The notes: a model not told the origin generated them from the letters alone. A stretch of DNA of 12,097 nucleotides from CAYMAZ01 sp964526285 (GCA_964526285.1 CAZGIW010000106.1:1-12097); one strand, 5' to 3'; counted from the stretch's first letter, positions 1 to 6,377 are shown. Made by a program: numbers and translations.

Positions 1-1
1 A

Positions 2-1276
2 GAAGGCAGCACAAGTGAGATATATTACACACTCACCGACCATTTGGGAAGTATTATAGCAATAGTTGACGAAGTTGGTGATATTATTGAAGAACAAAGC
101 TTTGATGCTTGGGGACGCAACAGAAACCCCAGCAATTGGACTTATGACAATGCCCAGCCAATTTCTCTGTTGTGTAGAGGTTATACAGGTCATGAAATGT
201 TGCCAGAGTTTGGACTTGTGAACATGAATGGTAGAATGTACGACCCAGTTTTAGGCAGAATGTTGTCACCTGACAATTATGTGCAAAGCCCATTTATGCC
301 ACAGAATTATAATAGGTATTCTTATGCATGGAATAATCCCTTGAAGTTTACGGATCCGGATGGGGAGGTTGCTCATTTAATTGTAGGAGCTGTCGTTTTT
401 GGTTTTATAAATTGGATGGTGAATGATATGCAGGGAAATATTGACAATGGCTGGCAGGCATTGGGCTATTTTGGAATTGGAGCAGTTGCAGGAGCATTAA
501 GTGCAGGTATTGGAGCAGGAATCGGAGCTGTTTACACAGGGGCAGGCACATTTGGTGCTGGTTTCATTGGAACCACAACTGCAACCACATCTTCTCTGGG
601 TGTTGTAGGCGGATTTGCAGCTGGTTTTGGGGGTGGTTTTTCAAGTGGATTTATTTCTGGCACAGGGAATTCATTAATGGGTGGTAATACATTTGGACAA
701 TCATTACAAACAGGTGTAAACGAAGGATTGAAGCAAGGATTGATTGGTGGTGCAATTGGAGGGTTAGTTGGTGGTGTTTCTGCATATAGGTCTGGAAATC
801 ATGCACTAACGGGCAAACCTCCCCATTATCAAGCAGAATTAGATAATTTTCAATTAGTGTATCAAAATGACCCAATGAATTGTAAAAATGCTACATTAGA
901 ATCTATTGAAAAAATGCAAGGAGGATTAAGAACACAAGACGATTTTAAAAGAATGGGAGATGCTTTCCTTAGAGATAATCCAAATGCTACTTTAGAAGAA
1001 TATTTTAATTATTTTGGTTTTGACGTACAGGATCCATCTGGTAGATCGCATAAATATGTTGGTAACTTGATGAAAAATAGACATCCAACTGTGATAAATG
1101 AAAATATTGGAGGAGGACACACATTAACAATAACCAAAATAAGACAATGGACTCCAAATAGTAATGTTAAAGTTTGGTTTGGAGATCCAGCAAGAGGAAT
1201 TTGGAAAACAAATTTCAATGTATTATATAATCCAAACTTTAATTTAGGTGGTTATTCATTTATTTTAGGATATTAA
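2..1276 (+). CDS. RHS C-terminal tip with putative papain-like toxin domain (5' end outside window)
   Basis: The frame is open to the left window edge and reads YYTLTDHLGS before a possible TTG at 44, so the gene is cut by the window rather than starting there. Numbering from that TTG, residues 1-107 are the end of the RHS-associated core (SFDAWGRNRNP, RGYTGHE, NMNGRMYDP, NRYSYAWNNPL, TDPDG). Residues about 108-250 are a glycine/alanine-rich hydrophobic stretch of the kind that precedes toxin domains in many RHS proteins; it may help membrane passage. The last 150 residues contain Cys280 (MNCKNAT), His359 (GGGHTLTI) and Asp381 (WFGDP), in the order and context of a papain/C39-like cysteine peptidase. 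The RHS part is certain. The peptidase call is inference from three motifs. The neighbour at 1282 starts 5 nt after the stop and is the likely immunity gene. Confidence 0.85.
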   Translation, partial: EGSTSEIYYTLTDHLGSIIAIVDEVGDIIEEQSFDAWGRNRNPSNWTYDNAQPISLLCRGYTGHEMLPEFGLVNMNGRMYDPVLGRMLSPDNYVQSPFMPQNYNRYSYAWNNPLKFTDPDGEVAHLIVGAVVFGFINWMVNDMQGNIDNGWQALGYFGIGAVAGALSAGIGAGIGAVYTGAGTFGAGFIGTTTATTSSLGVVGGFAAGFGGGFSSGFISGTGNSLMGGNTFGQSLQTGVNEGLKQGLIGGAIGGLVGGVSAYRSGNHALTGKPPHYQAELDNFQLVYQNDPMNCKNATLESIEKMQGGLRTQDDFKRMGDAFLRDNPNATLEEYFNYFGFDVQDPSGRSHKYVGNLMKNRHPTVINENIGGGHTLTITKIRQWTPNSNVKVWFGDPARGIWKTNFNVLYNPNFNLGGYSFILGY

Positions 1277-1281
1277 ATATT

Positions 1282-1716
1282 ATGCTTAAACAAATTTTAT
1301 TTTTAGGTTGTTTTATTTTTTTTATTGGTAACATCTGTTCTCAATCTGTTGCAGTTTTAACAATTAATATTACCAATAGCAAAGGAGAGGCTCTTAACAG
1401 TAAATTGGCTTATATGTATAACGGGGAAAAAAAAATAGCTTGGTCATTTTCTGATGAGAAAGGAAATTTTAGTTTTATTATTGAAAGTCCCCCTCTTCAA
1501 AATGATTCAATTTTTATTTTAATTAATATAACTAAACAGGACAGTGTAATAATTAAATTAAATGAATTGTTTTTGTTTAACGAATCTAAAATAGAAAATC
1601 ACAACATTTTTATCTCCGAGTATTTATTTTTTGAAACATATAATGATTTCAAAAAGTATTATAATAATAATGTTTTTCCTAAAAGAAAAAAAACTAAAGC
1701 CAAAGATGTTAAGTAA
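1282..1716 (+). CDS. Secreted small protein, candidate immunity protein for RHS tip 1
   Basis: A 144-residue protein I do not recognise as a named family. Residues 1-20 form a signal peptide: Lys3, a hydrophobic run, then NICSQ as a plausible signal peptidase I site. No clear lipobox is present. The mature part is beta-rich in look (VLTINITNSKGEAL, then GNFSFIIESP), reminiscent of small carboxypeptidase-regulatory or Ig-like folds, and it ends in a Lys-rich tail (KRKKTKAK). The gene starts 5 nt after the RHS tip 1 stop and no Shine-Dalgarno sequence is seen. The position directly after an RHS toxin tip suggests an immunity protein. An envelope location would fit a toxin peptidase acting outside the cytoplasm. 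Its role is inferred from position only. GC content is very low. Confidence 0.7.
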   Translation: MLKQILFLGCFIFFIGNICSQSVAVLTINITNSKGEALNSKLAYMYNGEKKIAWSFSDEKGNFSFIIESPPLQNDSIFILINITKQDSVIIKLNELFLFNESKIENHNIFISEYLFFETYNDFKKYYNNNVFPKRKKTKAKDVK

Positions 1717-1725
1717 CCTTGAAAT

Positions 1726-2943
1726 ATGTTTTATAATAGCACAAATAATTTTGAATACACTCTTACCGACCATGCTTCGACTACGCTCAGCACAGGCCTT
1801 GGCAGCATAACAGCTATTGTCAATGAGCAAGGCAATATAGTTGAAGAACAAAGCTTTGACGCTTGGGGACGCAACAGAAACCCAAGTGATTGGAGTTATG
1901 ACAATGCCCAGCCAATTTCTCTGTTGTTTAGAGGTTATACAGGTCATGAAATGTTGCCGGAATTTGGATTGATAAACATGAACGGCAGGATGTATGACCC
2001 GGTGCTTGGCAGAATGTTATCTCCTGATAATTATGTACAAGACCCATTCTTTCCGCAGAATTATAATCGTTACGCCTATGCCTGGAATAATCCTTTGAAA
2101 TATACGGATCCGAGTGGGGACTTTATCGGAACAGCATTTACTTTCTTGTGGGACTTAGGTACCACACTTTTTACAAAAGGCGGAATGGACCCTTGGAATA
2201 CTTCTGAAAACAGACGTGAGGCATGGAGTAATTTTGACCCCACAGCTTCATGGTCGAAAACAAATAAAGCCTGGAGAGTTGATAAAGGCTTAATAAAAAC
2301 AGACCCAAACAAAACCACGCTTGGCAGAGCATGGGAATTAACCTCAAGGTTTTCATGGCAACTGCCACAAACAATGATTGGAAACGCACATGCTCATATT
2401 TCAAATGTGTTTTACAACAAAGTGAACTGGGTTGATTATTATGGTGGTGCCACGATTCTGAATGTTGATGAAGTGGTTTGGGGGCAGGGGGCACGGGGTG
2501 TTTGCCTCGGAAATTACATATCAGGTGTTGGTATTTCTGCAAATCCGTTTGAAGTTAATCAATGGGGAGAGCGAAGTGAAGGTGCAAGACTACTCAGGCA
2601 CGAATATGGACATTATATTCAAAGTCAGGTAAGTGGCCCATTATATTTCGGAAAGTATGGTATCCCAAGTGCAAGTGGTGCAGATTGGACGGAGGTTGAT
2701 GCAGAATATCGTTCAGATCAATATTTTATTAAGCATTACGGCACAGATTTGCTATATATTGGTCAAAGAGGCGGCAGTGATGGTACTATTGTTGACCCTA
2801 ACGAATTTCTGTTCATTACCATAAGACCTGACAGATATCCGCCCAATTATCGCCCTGCAAACCCGCGCTGGTGGGAGTATGCTATGTTTTTCAGTACCGG
2901 ATTAATTCCTGGTACATTGTTGCTTGGTTATGTTTTTAATTAG
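1726..2943 (+). CDS. RHS C-terminal tip with zincin (HEYGH) metallopeptidase toxin domain
   Basis: An orphan RHS tip of 405 residues. A TGA lies in frame at 1720-1722, so it cannot extend upstream and lacks the RHS repeat shell. Residues 1-130 are RHS core, closely matching tip 1 (SFDAWGRNRNPSDW, RGYTGHEMLPEFGL, NMNGRMYDPVLGRMLSPDNY), with an 8-residue in-frame insert in the DHLGS motif. The variable end holds HEYGH at residues 292-296, the HExxH zinc site of zincin metallopeptidases: two His ligands and catalytic Glu293. Glu323 in WTEVDAE is a reasonable third ligand of gluzincin type. A hydrophobic stretch near the C-terminus (FFSTGLIPGTLLLGYVF) is noted. Two lipoproteins follow directly and are the likely immunity genes. 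The protein could be translated from Met1, but delivery would require joining to a full RHS gene. Toxin activity is inferred. Confidence 0.82.
   Translation: MFYNSTNNFEYTLTDHASTTLSTGLGSITAIVNEQGNIVEEQSFDAWGRNRNPSDWSYDNAQPISLLFRGYTGHEMLPEFGLINMNGRMYDPVLGRMLSPDNYVQDPFFPQNYNRYAYAWNNPLKYTDPSGDFIGTAFTFLWDLGTTLFTKGGMDPWNTSENRREAWSNFDPTASWSKTNKAWRVDKGLIKTDPNKTTLGRAWELTSRFSWQLPQTMIGNAHAHISNVFYNKVNWVDYYGGATILNVDEVVWGQGARGVCLGNYISGVGISANPFEVNQWGERSEGARLLRHEYGHYIQSQVSGPLYFGKYGIPSASGADWTEVDAEYRSDQYFIKHYGTDLLYIGQRGGSDGTIVDPNEFLFITIRPDRYPPNYRPANPRWWEYAMFFSTGLIPGTLLLGYVFN
1774..1797. repeat. 24-nt REP-like insert inside RHS core
   Basis: Between the His and Leu codons of the conserved RHS DHLGS motif sits an extra 24 nt containing CTTCGACTACGCTCAGC. 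The reverse strand translates to ACAERSRS, a signature familiar from spurious ORFs over a very common dispersed bacterial REP-like repeat (TTCGAC..GCTCAG type). RHS tip 1 has the uninterrupted motif at its equivalent position (41-46), so the limits of the insert are exact. It adds eight codons (ASTTLSTG) and keeps the reading frame. Confidence 0.75.
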
Positions 2944-2945
2944 AA

Positions 2946-2953
2946 AAAGGAGG
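2946..2953 (+). promoter_or_regulatory. Strong Shine-Dalgarno of first lipoprotein gene
   Basis: AAAGGAGG lies 7 nt before the ATG at 2961. It is a near-perfect anti-16S match in a region where the other genes lack one, and the same element precedes the second lipoprotein copy. Confidence 0.7.
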
Positions 2954-2960
2954 TATAATT

Positions 2961-3395
2961 ATGAAATGCAAAATAATATTTTTTGTTACTATTTCAGTAT
3001 TATCTTTATTGTTTTTGGGCGGTGCTTGCGAAAGAGATAGAAAAGGAGATCCTATTTGGTTAGAGGTCAGAAACAACTCTAAAGACACAATTATATTTTC
3101 GCTGCAATTCAATTACCCTGACACTGTTTTATTAAATTACAGTACAGAACTTTCGATGACAGATGTAAATTCTGCTGACCCATATTCAGAAAGTGGGTTT
3201 TATGAATTTTCTGGTTGGGAATGGACATTAAGAAATGAACGTAAAGTTGACGGATTAGTATGCATAACATATTCATTGGATACAATTCGCAAATATCCTT
3301 TTGAGCAGATACAGGAAGATTATAATATTTTAAAGAGGTATATACTGAGCATTGATGATTTAAAGGCAATAAACTGGACAATTGTGTATCCATAG
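2961..3395 (+). CDS. Lipoprotein, candidate immunity protein for RHS tip 2 (copy 1)
   Basis: A 144-residue protein with a lipoprotein signal: MKCKI, a hydrophobic run, then the lipobox LGGAC with the modified Cys at residue 23. The mature part begins CERDRKGDP and reads like a small beta-sandwich (WLEVRNNSKDTIIFSLQFNYPD, then SGWEWTLRNERK), with no catalytic motif visible. I do not recognise a named family. It starts 17 nt after the stop of the zincin RHS tip and has a strong Shine-Dalgarno sequence. Envelope-anchored immunity against a peptidase toxin is the natural reading, but this is inferred from position. The mature region is duplicated without any base change in the next gene. Confidence 0.75.
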   Translation: MKCKIIFFVTISVLSLLFLGGACERDRKGDPIWLEVRNNSKDTIIFSLQFNYPDTVLLNYSTELSMTDVNSADPYSESGFYEFSGWEWTLRNERKVDGLVCITYSLDTIRKYPFEQIQEDYNILKRYILSIDDLKAINWTIVYP

Positions 3396-3399
3396 GATG
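3023..3399 (+). repeat. 377-bp perfect direct repeat, unit 1
   Basis: From TGCTTGCG at the lipobox to the GGATG after the stop codon, this stretch is identical base for base to 3492-3868 (offset 469). I compared it line by line and saw no mismatch. Upstream of it the two genes differ in their signal-peptide codons. Confidence 0.95.
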
Positions 3400-3414
3400 C
3401 CTGATGTTTCTTTC

Positions 3415-3422
3415 AAAGGAGG
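3415..3422 (+). promoter_or_regulatory. Shine-Dalgarno that decides the start of lipoprotein copy 2
   Basis: AAAGGAGG, 7 nt before the ATG at 3430. It shows that translation begins at 3430 rather than at upstream in-frame codons, and it places the signal peptide at the N-terminus. Confidence 0.75.
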
Positions 3423-3429
3423 TTTAATT

Positions 3430-3864
3430 ATGAAACATAAAACAATAATTCTTTTGGTAATTTCAGCAATATCTATGATGTTGTTTTTCGTTGCTTGCGA
3501 AAGAGATAGAAAAGGAGATCCTATTTGGTTAGAGGTCAGAAACAACTCTAAAGACACAATTATATTTTCGCTGCAATTCAATTACCCTGACACTGTTTTA
3601 TTAAATTACAGTACAGAACTTTCGATGACAGATGTAAATTCTGCTGACCCATATTCAGAAAGTGGGTTTTATGAATTTTCTGGTTGGGAATGGACATTAA
3701 GAAATGAACGTAAAGTTGACGGATTAGTATGCATAACATATTCATTGGATACAATTCGCAAATATCCTTTTGAGCAGATACAGGAAGATTATAATATTTT
3801 AAAGAGGTATATACTGAGCATTGATGATTTAAAGGCAATAAACTGGACAATTGTGTATCCATAG
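3430..3864 (+). CDS. Lipoprotein, candidate immunity protein for RHS tip 2 (copy 2)
   Basis: A 144-residue paralogue of the gene at 2961. The signal peptide is different (MKHKTIILLVISAISMM, lipobox FFVAC), but from the lipobox Cys onward the protein and its DNA are identical to copy 1. The frame stays open upstream to 3382, but the Shine-Dalgarno at 3415-3422 and the lipoprotein signal fix the start at 3430. The diverged leaders together with identical bodies point to two older paralogues of which one body was overwritten by gene conversion, or to recombination between cassettes. Its TAG stop at 3862-3864 is in the same frame as the RHS fragment that follows. Function as immunity protein is inferred. 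Confidence 0.75.
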   Translation: MKHKTIILLVISAISMMLFFVACERDRKGDPIWLEVRNNSKDTIIFSLQFNYPDTVLLNYSTELSMTDVNSADPYSESGFYEFSGWEWTLRNERKVDGLVCITYSLDTIRKYPFEQIQEDYNILKRYILSIDDLKAINWTIVYP

Positions 3865-3868
3865 GATG
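3492..3868 (+). repeat. 377-bp perfect direct repeat, unit 2
   Basis: Identical to 3023-3399. The identity stops at GGATG; from about 3869 the DNA is RHS core, so the right end of the repeat is also a cassette seam. Confidence 0.95.
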
Positions 3869-4026
3869 TAAGTTCATTAGTTAATACCAAAACAAAATAC
3901 TATTCATACAACTTCGAAAAAGAAACTTTTTTTGACGGAACCACAACCACAAATCGCGAAATAAATTATATCTTTGCTCCTGACGGACTCATAGCAATAT
4001 TCGAAAACAAAAACGGCACAGGCAAA
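3865..4026 (+). pseudogene. Headless RHS core fragment upstream of tip 3
   Basis: This stretch is open in the frame of tip 3 from directly after the TAG at 3862-3864. It reads typical RHS core sequence: KYYSYNFEKETFF, NREINYIFAPDGLIAIFE, then GTGK before the Met at 4027. It contains no ATG of its own. It is the remainder of a longer RHS gene whose N-terminal part has been lost, joined at about 3869 to the end of the duplicated lipoprotein gene. Confidence 0.8.
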
Positions 4027-5244
4027 ATGTTTTATACAGCTACTGACAACCTCGGATCTATCAACCTCATAGTGGATGGCACAACCGGCGACATTGTGGA
4101 TGACTTATCCTACGATGTGTGGGGCAGGTTTCGCAATCCCAACGACTGGACTTATGACAACATCACACTGAGCAGCATCACCGACAGGGGCTACACCGGG
4201 CACGAACACATGACGGCATTCAGCCTGATTAACATGAACGGAAGGGTTTATGACCCCTACACATCCCAGTTCCTCTCGCCCGATCCATTCATCCAGGACC
4301 CCACCAACCCACAAAACTACAACCGCTACAGCTATGTGCTCAACAATCCGTTGAAGTTCACTGATCAAAGTGGGTATAATTTTCAGGTGTATGATTCAAA
4401 TTGTGGTTGTTTCCGAGATGAAAATGCTTATACAGGATTTGCAGGATGGTATAATTGGTATATGAAAGTTTCTGAAAACAAAGAAGCAACTGTATATGGC
4501 CCAGAGCACAGAGTTATTGCAAGCGGACCTGTTGGAGATTTTCTTGGACAGGGGTGGAAATTTACTGTTTACGGAAAAGAGCTTATAAAAGAAACGTATG
4601 GAGTTGAGCCTGAATTTCACAATGGCAAGTGGGGTTATTATGCCGAACACACATATTCGCCCAATGTACCAAAGTTTGGGGGCAGCAATACAACTGCAAC
4701 TGGCAGGACGTTTGTTCCGTTTTATAGAGAAAAGAGTATGGGGGGTGCTGGAGGTAGTTGGTATGAGCAATATGGATTTGTTCAGGAAGGCGATAAGGTC
4801 ATGAATTCTTTAGAAGGATTTGGTGAACACACAATTAATTTTTTTAGCCAACGAACATATACAGATGTCCATGGTTTTCAGTGGAATGTGAATTCATCAG
4901 GTTATATATCTGGCATGACACCAAACATGGGATTTCCACCTGTTCCTGCTTTTAAGGGTGGAGGCACACATCTTGTATATCAAGGATTTAACAAAGCAGG
5001 TGTTGTTAAATATGTTGGTATAACGAGCAGGAATGCAACAGTTAGGTTTGGAGAACATCTTAGCACGGGTACTGCAAAATCACTGTTGCGATATGAAGTT
5101 GTTCCAGGAGCCACAAATTTTTCATGGACAGGAGCAAGAGTTAGGGAACAAACTTTAATCAATCAACACGGACTAAACAATTTATTAAATGTCAGAAATT
5201 CAATAGCACCTAAGTATTGGTTTCAATATGGCATTAAACCTTAA
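4027..5244 (+). CDS. RHS C-terminal tip with GIY-YIG-like nuclease toxin domain
   Basis: 405 residues from the internal core Met (MFYTATDNLGSI), with RHS coding sequence continuing upstream without a start. Residues 1-117 are core of a different subtype from tips 1 and 2 (SYDVWGRFRNPNDW, RGYTGHEHMTAF, NMNGRVYDP, NRYSYVLNNPL). Residues about 118-310 are a region I do not recognise. The last 90 residues resemble the GIY-YIG nuclease fold: Tyr318 in HLVYQG, Tyr329 in KYVGIT, Arg340 in VRFGEHL, Glu374 in REQTLI and Asn388 in LLNVRNS match the Tyr, Tyr, Arg, Glu and Asn positions of that family. GIY-YIG (URI-type) domains are known as tips of polymorphic toxins; they cut DNA in the target cytoplasm. 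The core is GC-richer (32 of 60 bases at 4081-4140) than the tip (20 of 60 at 4381-4440), which fits mosaic origin. Confidence 0.85.
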   Translation: MFYTATDNLGSINLIVDGTTGDIVDDLSYDVWGRFRNPNDWTYDNITLSSITDRGYTGHEHMTAFSLINMNGRVYDPYTSQFLSPDPFIQDPTNPQNYNRYSYVLNNPLKFTDQSGYNFQVYDSNCGCFRDENAYTGFAGWYNWYMKVSENKEATVYGPEHRVIASGPVGDFLGQGWKFTVYGKELIKETYGVEPEFHNGKWGYYAEHTYSPNVPKFGGSNTTATGRTFVPFYREKSMGGAGGSWYEQYGFVQEGDKVMNSLEGFGEHTINFFSQRTYTDVHGFQWNVNSSGYISGMTPNMGFPPVPAFKGGGTHLVYQGFNKAGVVKYVGITSRNATVRFGEHLSTGTAKSLLRYEVVPGATNFSWTGARVREQTLINQHGLNNLLNVRNSIAPKYWFQYGIKP

Positions 5245-5256
5245 ATCTGAGATATT

Positions 5257-5739
5257 ATGAGAGCTAGTACGAAAATTGGCGATGTGTTTTCTGTTGGGAT
5301 AGACAATAACAGCAAGAAATATTTTCAATATGTTGCTAACGACCTTACACAACTGAATAGTGATGTAATCAGGGCTTTTAAAAAAGTATATCCAATCAAT
5401 GCTAAACACGAATTATCAGAAATTGTAAGCGGAGAAGTGGAATTTTTTGCCCATTGCGTTACAAAGTTGGGTTTGAAAATGAAGTTTTGGGAAAAGGTTG
5501 GAAATATTGCAGAGGTTGGGAATTTTCAAAAAGTACTTTTTAGAATTAGCGGAGATAACCCACAAACTAAAATATCTCAAAATTGGTGGGTATGGAAAAT
5601 CAATGAAGAACAAAAGCCAGTAGGAAAATTGGAAGGAGAAAACCGAAAAGCAGAAATAGGCAGTGTCATTCCACCTGATAGTATAGTCCATCGAATACAA
5701 ACAGGGAAGTACGATTTTGTATATCCTGAATTTGAATAG
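5257..5739 (+). CDS. Cytoplasmic immunity protein candidate, Imm26/HocA-like, for RHS tip 3
   Basis: 160 residues with no signal peptide or membrane segment, so cytoplasmic, as expected for immunity to a nuclease. The N-terminus (TKIGDVFSVGIDNNSKKYFQYV) resembles the start of Imm26/HocA-like proteins. The C-terminal half has conserved-looking blocks: QNWWVWKINEEQKPVGKLEG, AEIGSVIPPDSIVHRIQTGKYDF. I know similar proteins downstream of RHS toxins in Bacteroidota, but the family name is given from memory of the pattern and not verified. The gene starts 12 nt after the stop of tip 3. It ends in TAG and is followed within 2 nt by the RHS stub at 5741, so the next cassette began directly after it. 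Confidence 0.7.
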   Translation: MRASTKIGDVFSVGIDNNSKKYFQYVANDLTQLNSDVIRAFKKVYPINAKHELSEIVSGEVEFFAHCVTKLGLKMKFWEKVGNIAEVGNFQKVLFRISGDNPQTKISQNWWVWKINEEQKPVGKLEGENRKAEIGSVIPPDSIVHRIQTGKYDFVYPEFE

Positions 5740-5740
5740 A

Positions 5741-5774
5741 GCAAAATGTTTTACACAGCTACTGACAATCTCGG
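5741..5774 (+). pseudogene. 34-nt RHS core stub (KMFYTATDNLG)
   Basis: These 34 nt match 4022-4055 at 32 positions and encode the same KMFYTATDNLG. After the Gly codon the similarity stops abruptly and unrelated DNA leads into the transposase element. This is the left edge of a lost fourth RHS cassette. Confidence 0.85.
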
Positions 5775-5814
5775 CTTCCTTTTCTTTGCCTCAATTGTTT
5801 CGGCAGGTTATGTG

Positions 5815-5837
5815 GAATCAGGCTGAAAGCCTGAATT
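5815..5837 (+). repeat. Outer inverted repeat, left copy (hairpin)
   Basis: 23 bp, perfect inverted match to 6596-6618. It contains the hairpin CAGGCTGAAAGCCTG, part of a 7-bp stem with a GAA loop. It encloses the transposase gene together with its right partner. Confidence 0.85.
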
Positions 5838-5844
5838 AATTCAG

Positions 5845-5863
5845 CCCGAAGCGCAGCTTCGGG
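5845..5863. repeat. Perfect hairpin CCCGAAGC-GCA-GCTTCGGG
   Basis: An 8-bp perfect stem with a 3-nt loop, 8 bp downstream of the outer inverted repeat and 59 bp before the transposase start. It is probably REP-like or part of the mobile element. It is followed by A-rich DNA, not a T-run, so it is a poor terminator on the plus strand. Confidence 0.6.
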
Positions 5864-5883
5864 AAAAAGGAAAACGTTAACAT

Positions 5884-5905
5884 AGCGCTCTGTAAGAGCA
5901 GCTTA
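5884..5905 (+). repeat. Inner inverted repeat / left-end hairpin of the transposase element
   Basis: The sequence folds as GC-GCTCT-GTA-AGAGC-A-GC: a short stem with one bulged A, the type of structure recognised by Y1 transposases. Its inverted partner at 6401-6422 matches at 19 of 22 positions; three of the four central bases (5892, 5893 and 5895) differ. It lies 16 nt before the transposase ATG. Confidence 0.75.
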
Positions 5906-5921
5906 AATAAATATAATCATT

Positions 5922-6377
5922 ATGGCACAATCTCTATCAAAATTATTTGTTCATATTGTATTTCATACAAAGCACAACAAGAAATTTATCATTAGCGACA
6001 TAAAAAATGAAGTTTATGCATATATGGGAGCTATTATTAAAGATAATGATTCTATTCCAATTATAATAAATGGTGTTGAAGACCATGTTCATATTTTGTG
6101 TGTTATGTCGAAAAACATTGCTCTGTCAAAGTTGGTCGAGCTAGTGAAAAAGAATAGTAGCAGATGGATCAAAACAAAAGGGAATTATTATAGAAACTTT
6201 GGTTGGCAAAACGGATATGCGGCCTTTTCGGTGAGCCCTTCGGAACATGATGAAGTTAAAAATTATATTGTGGGGCAGGAGACCCATCATAAGAAAGTTA
6301 CATTCAAAGAAGAATATATTGAATTGCTAAAACAACATGGCATTGAATATAAAGAAGATTATTTGTGGACAGATTAA
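5922..6377 (+). CDS. IS200-like / REP-associated tyrosine transposase (HUH, Y1)
   Basis: 151 residues, the usual length for single-domain TnpA of the IS200/IS605 superfamily, which cuts single-stranded DNA through a 5'-phosphotyrosine. His55-Val-His57 in EDHVHIL is the HUH metal-binding motif. Tyr115 and Gln119 in KNYIVGQETHHKK match the catalytic Tyr and helper Gln. The N-terminus (SLSKLFVHIVFHTKH) is typical. There is no TnpB beside it. The gene is bracketed by short inverted hairpins (5884-5905, 6401-6422) and an outer 23-bp inverted repeat (5815-5837, 6596-6618). This resembles REP-associated transposases (RAYTs) flanked by REP pairs rather than a classic IS200. The reading frame is intact and the protein could be active. 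Confidence 0.9.
   Translation: MAQSLSKLFVHIVFHTKHNKKFIISDIKNEVYAYMGAIIKDNDSIPIIINGVEDHVHILCVMSKNIALSKLVELVKKNSSRWIKTKGNYYRNFGWQNGYAAFSVSPSEHDEVKNYIVGQETHHKKVTFKEEYIELLKQHGIEYKEDYLWTD

Noticed and set aside
44..46. TTG at 44 as the start of the first RHS gene
   Set aside because: Typical RHS core sequence (YYTLTDH) continues in the same frame to the window edge, so the gene begins outside the window.
1624..1947. Minus-strand frame containing ACAERSRS
   Set aside because: This is the well-known spurious translation of a dispersed REP-like repeat; it overlaps two supported plus-strand genes.
3382..3429. Upstream start for lipoprotein copy 2
   Set aside because: It would bury the lipoprotein signal behind 16 residues, and a strong Shine-Dalgarno points to ATG 3430.
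5922..6377. IS605-type element with TnpB and guide RNA
   Set aside because: No TnpB-like ORF lies on either side; only the Y1 transposase is present.
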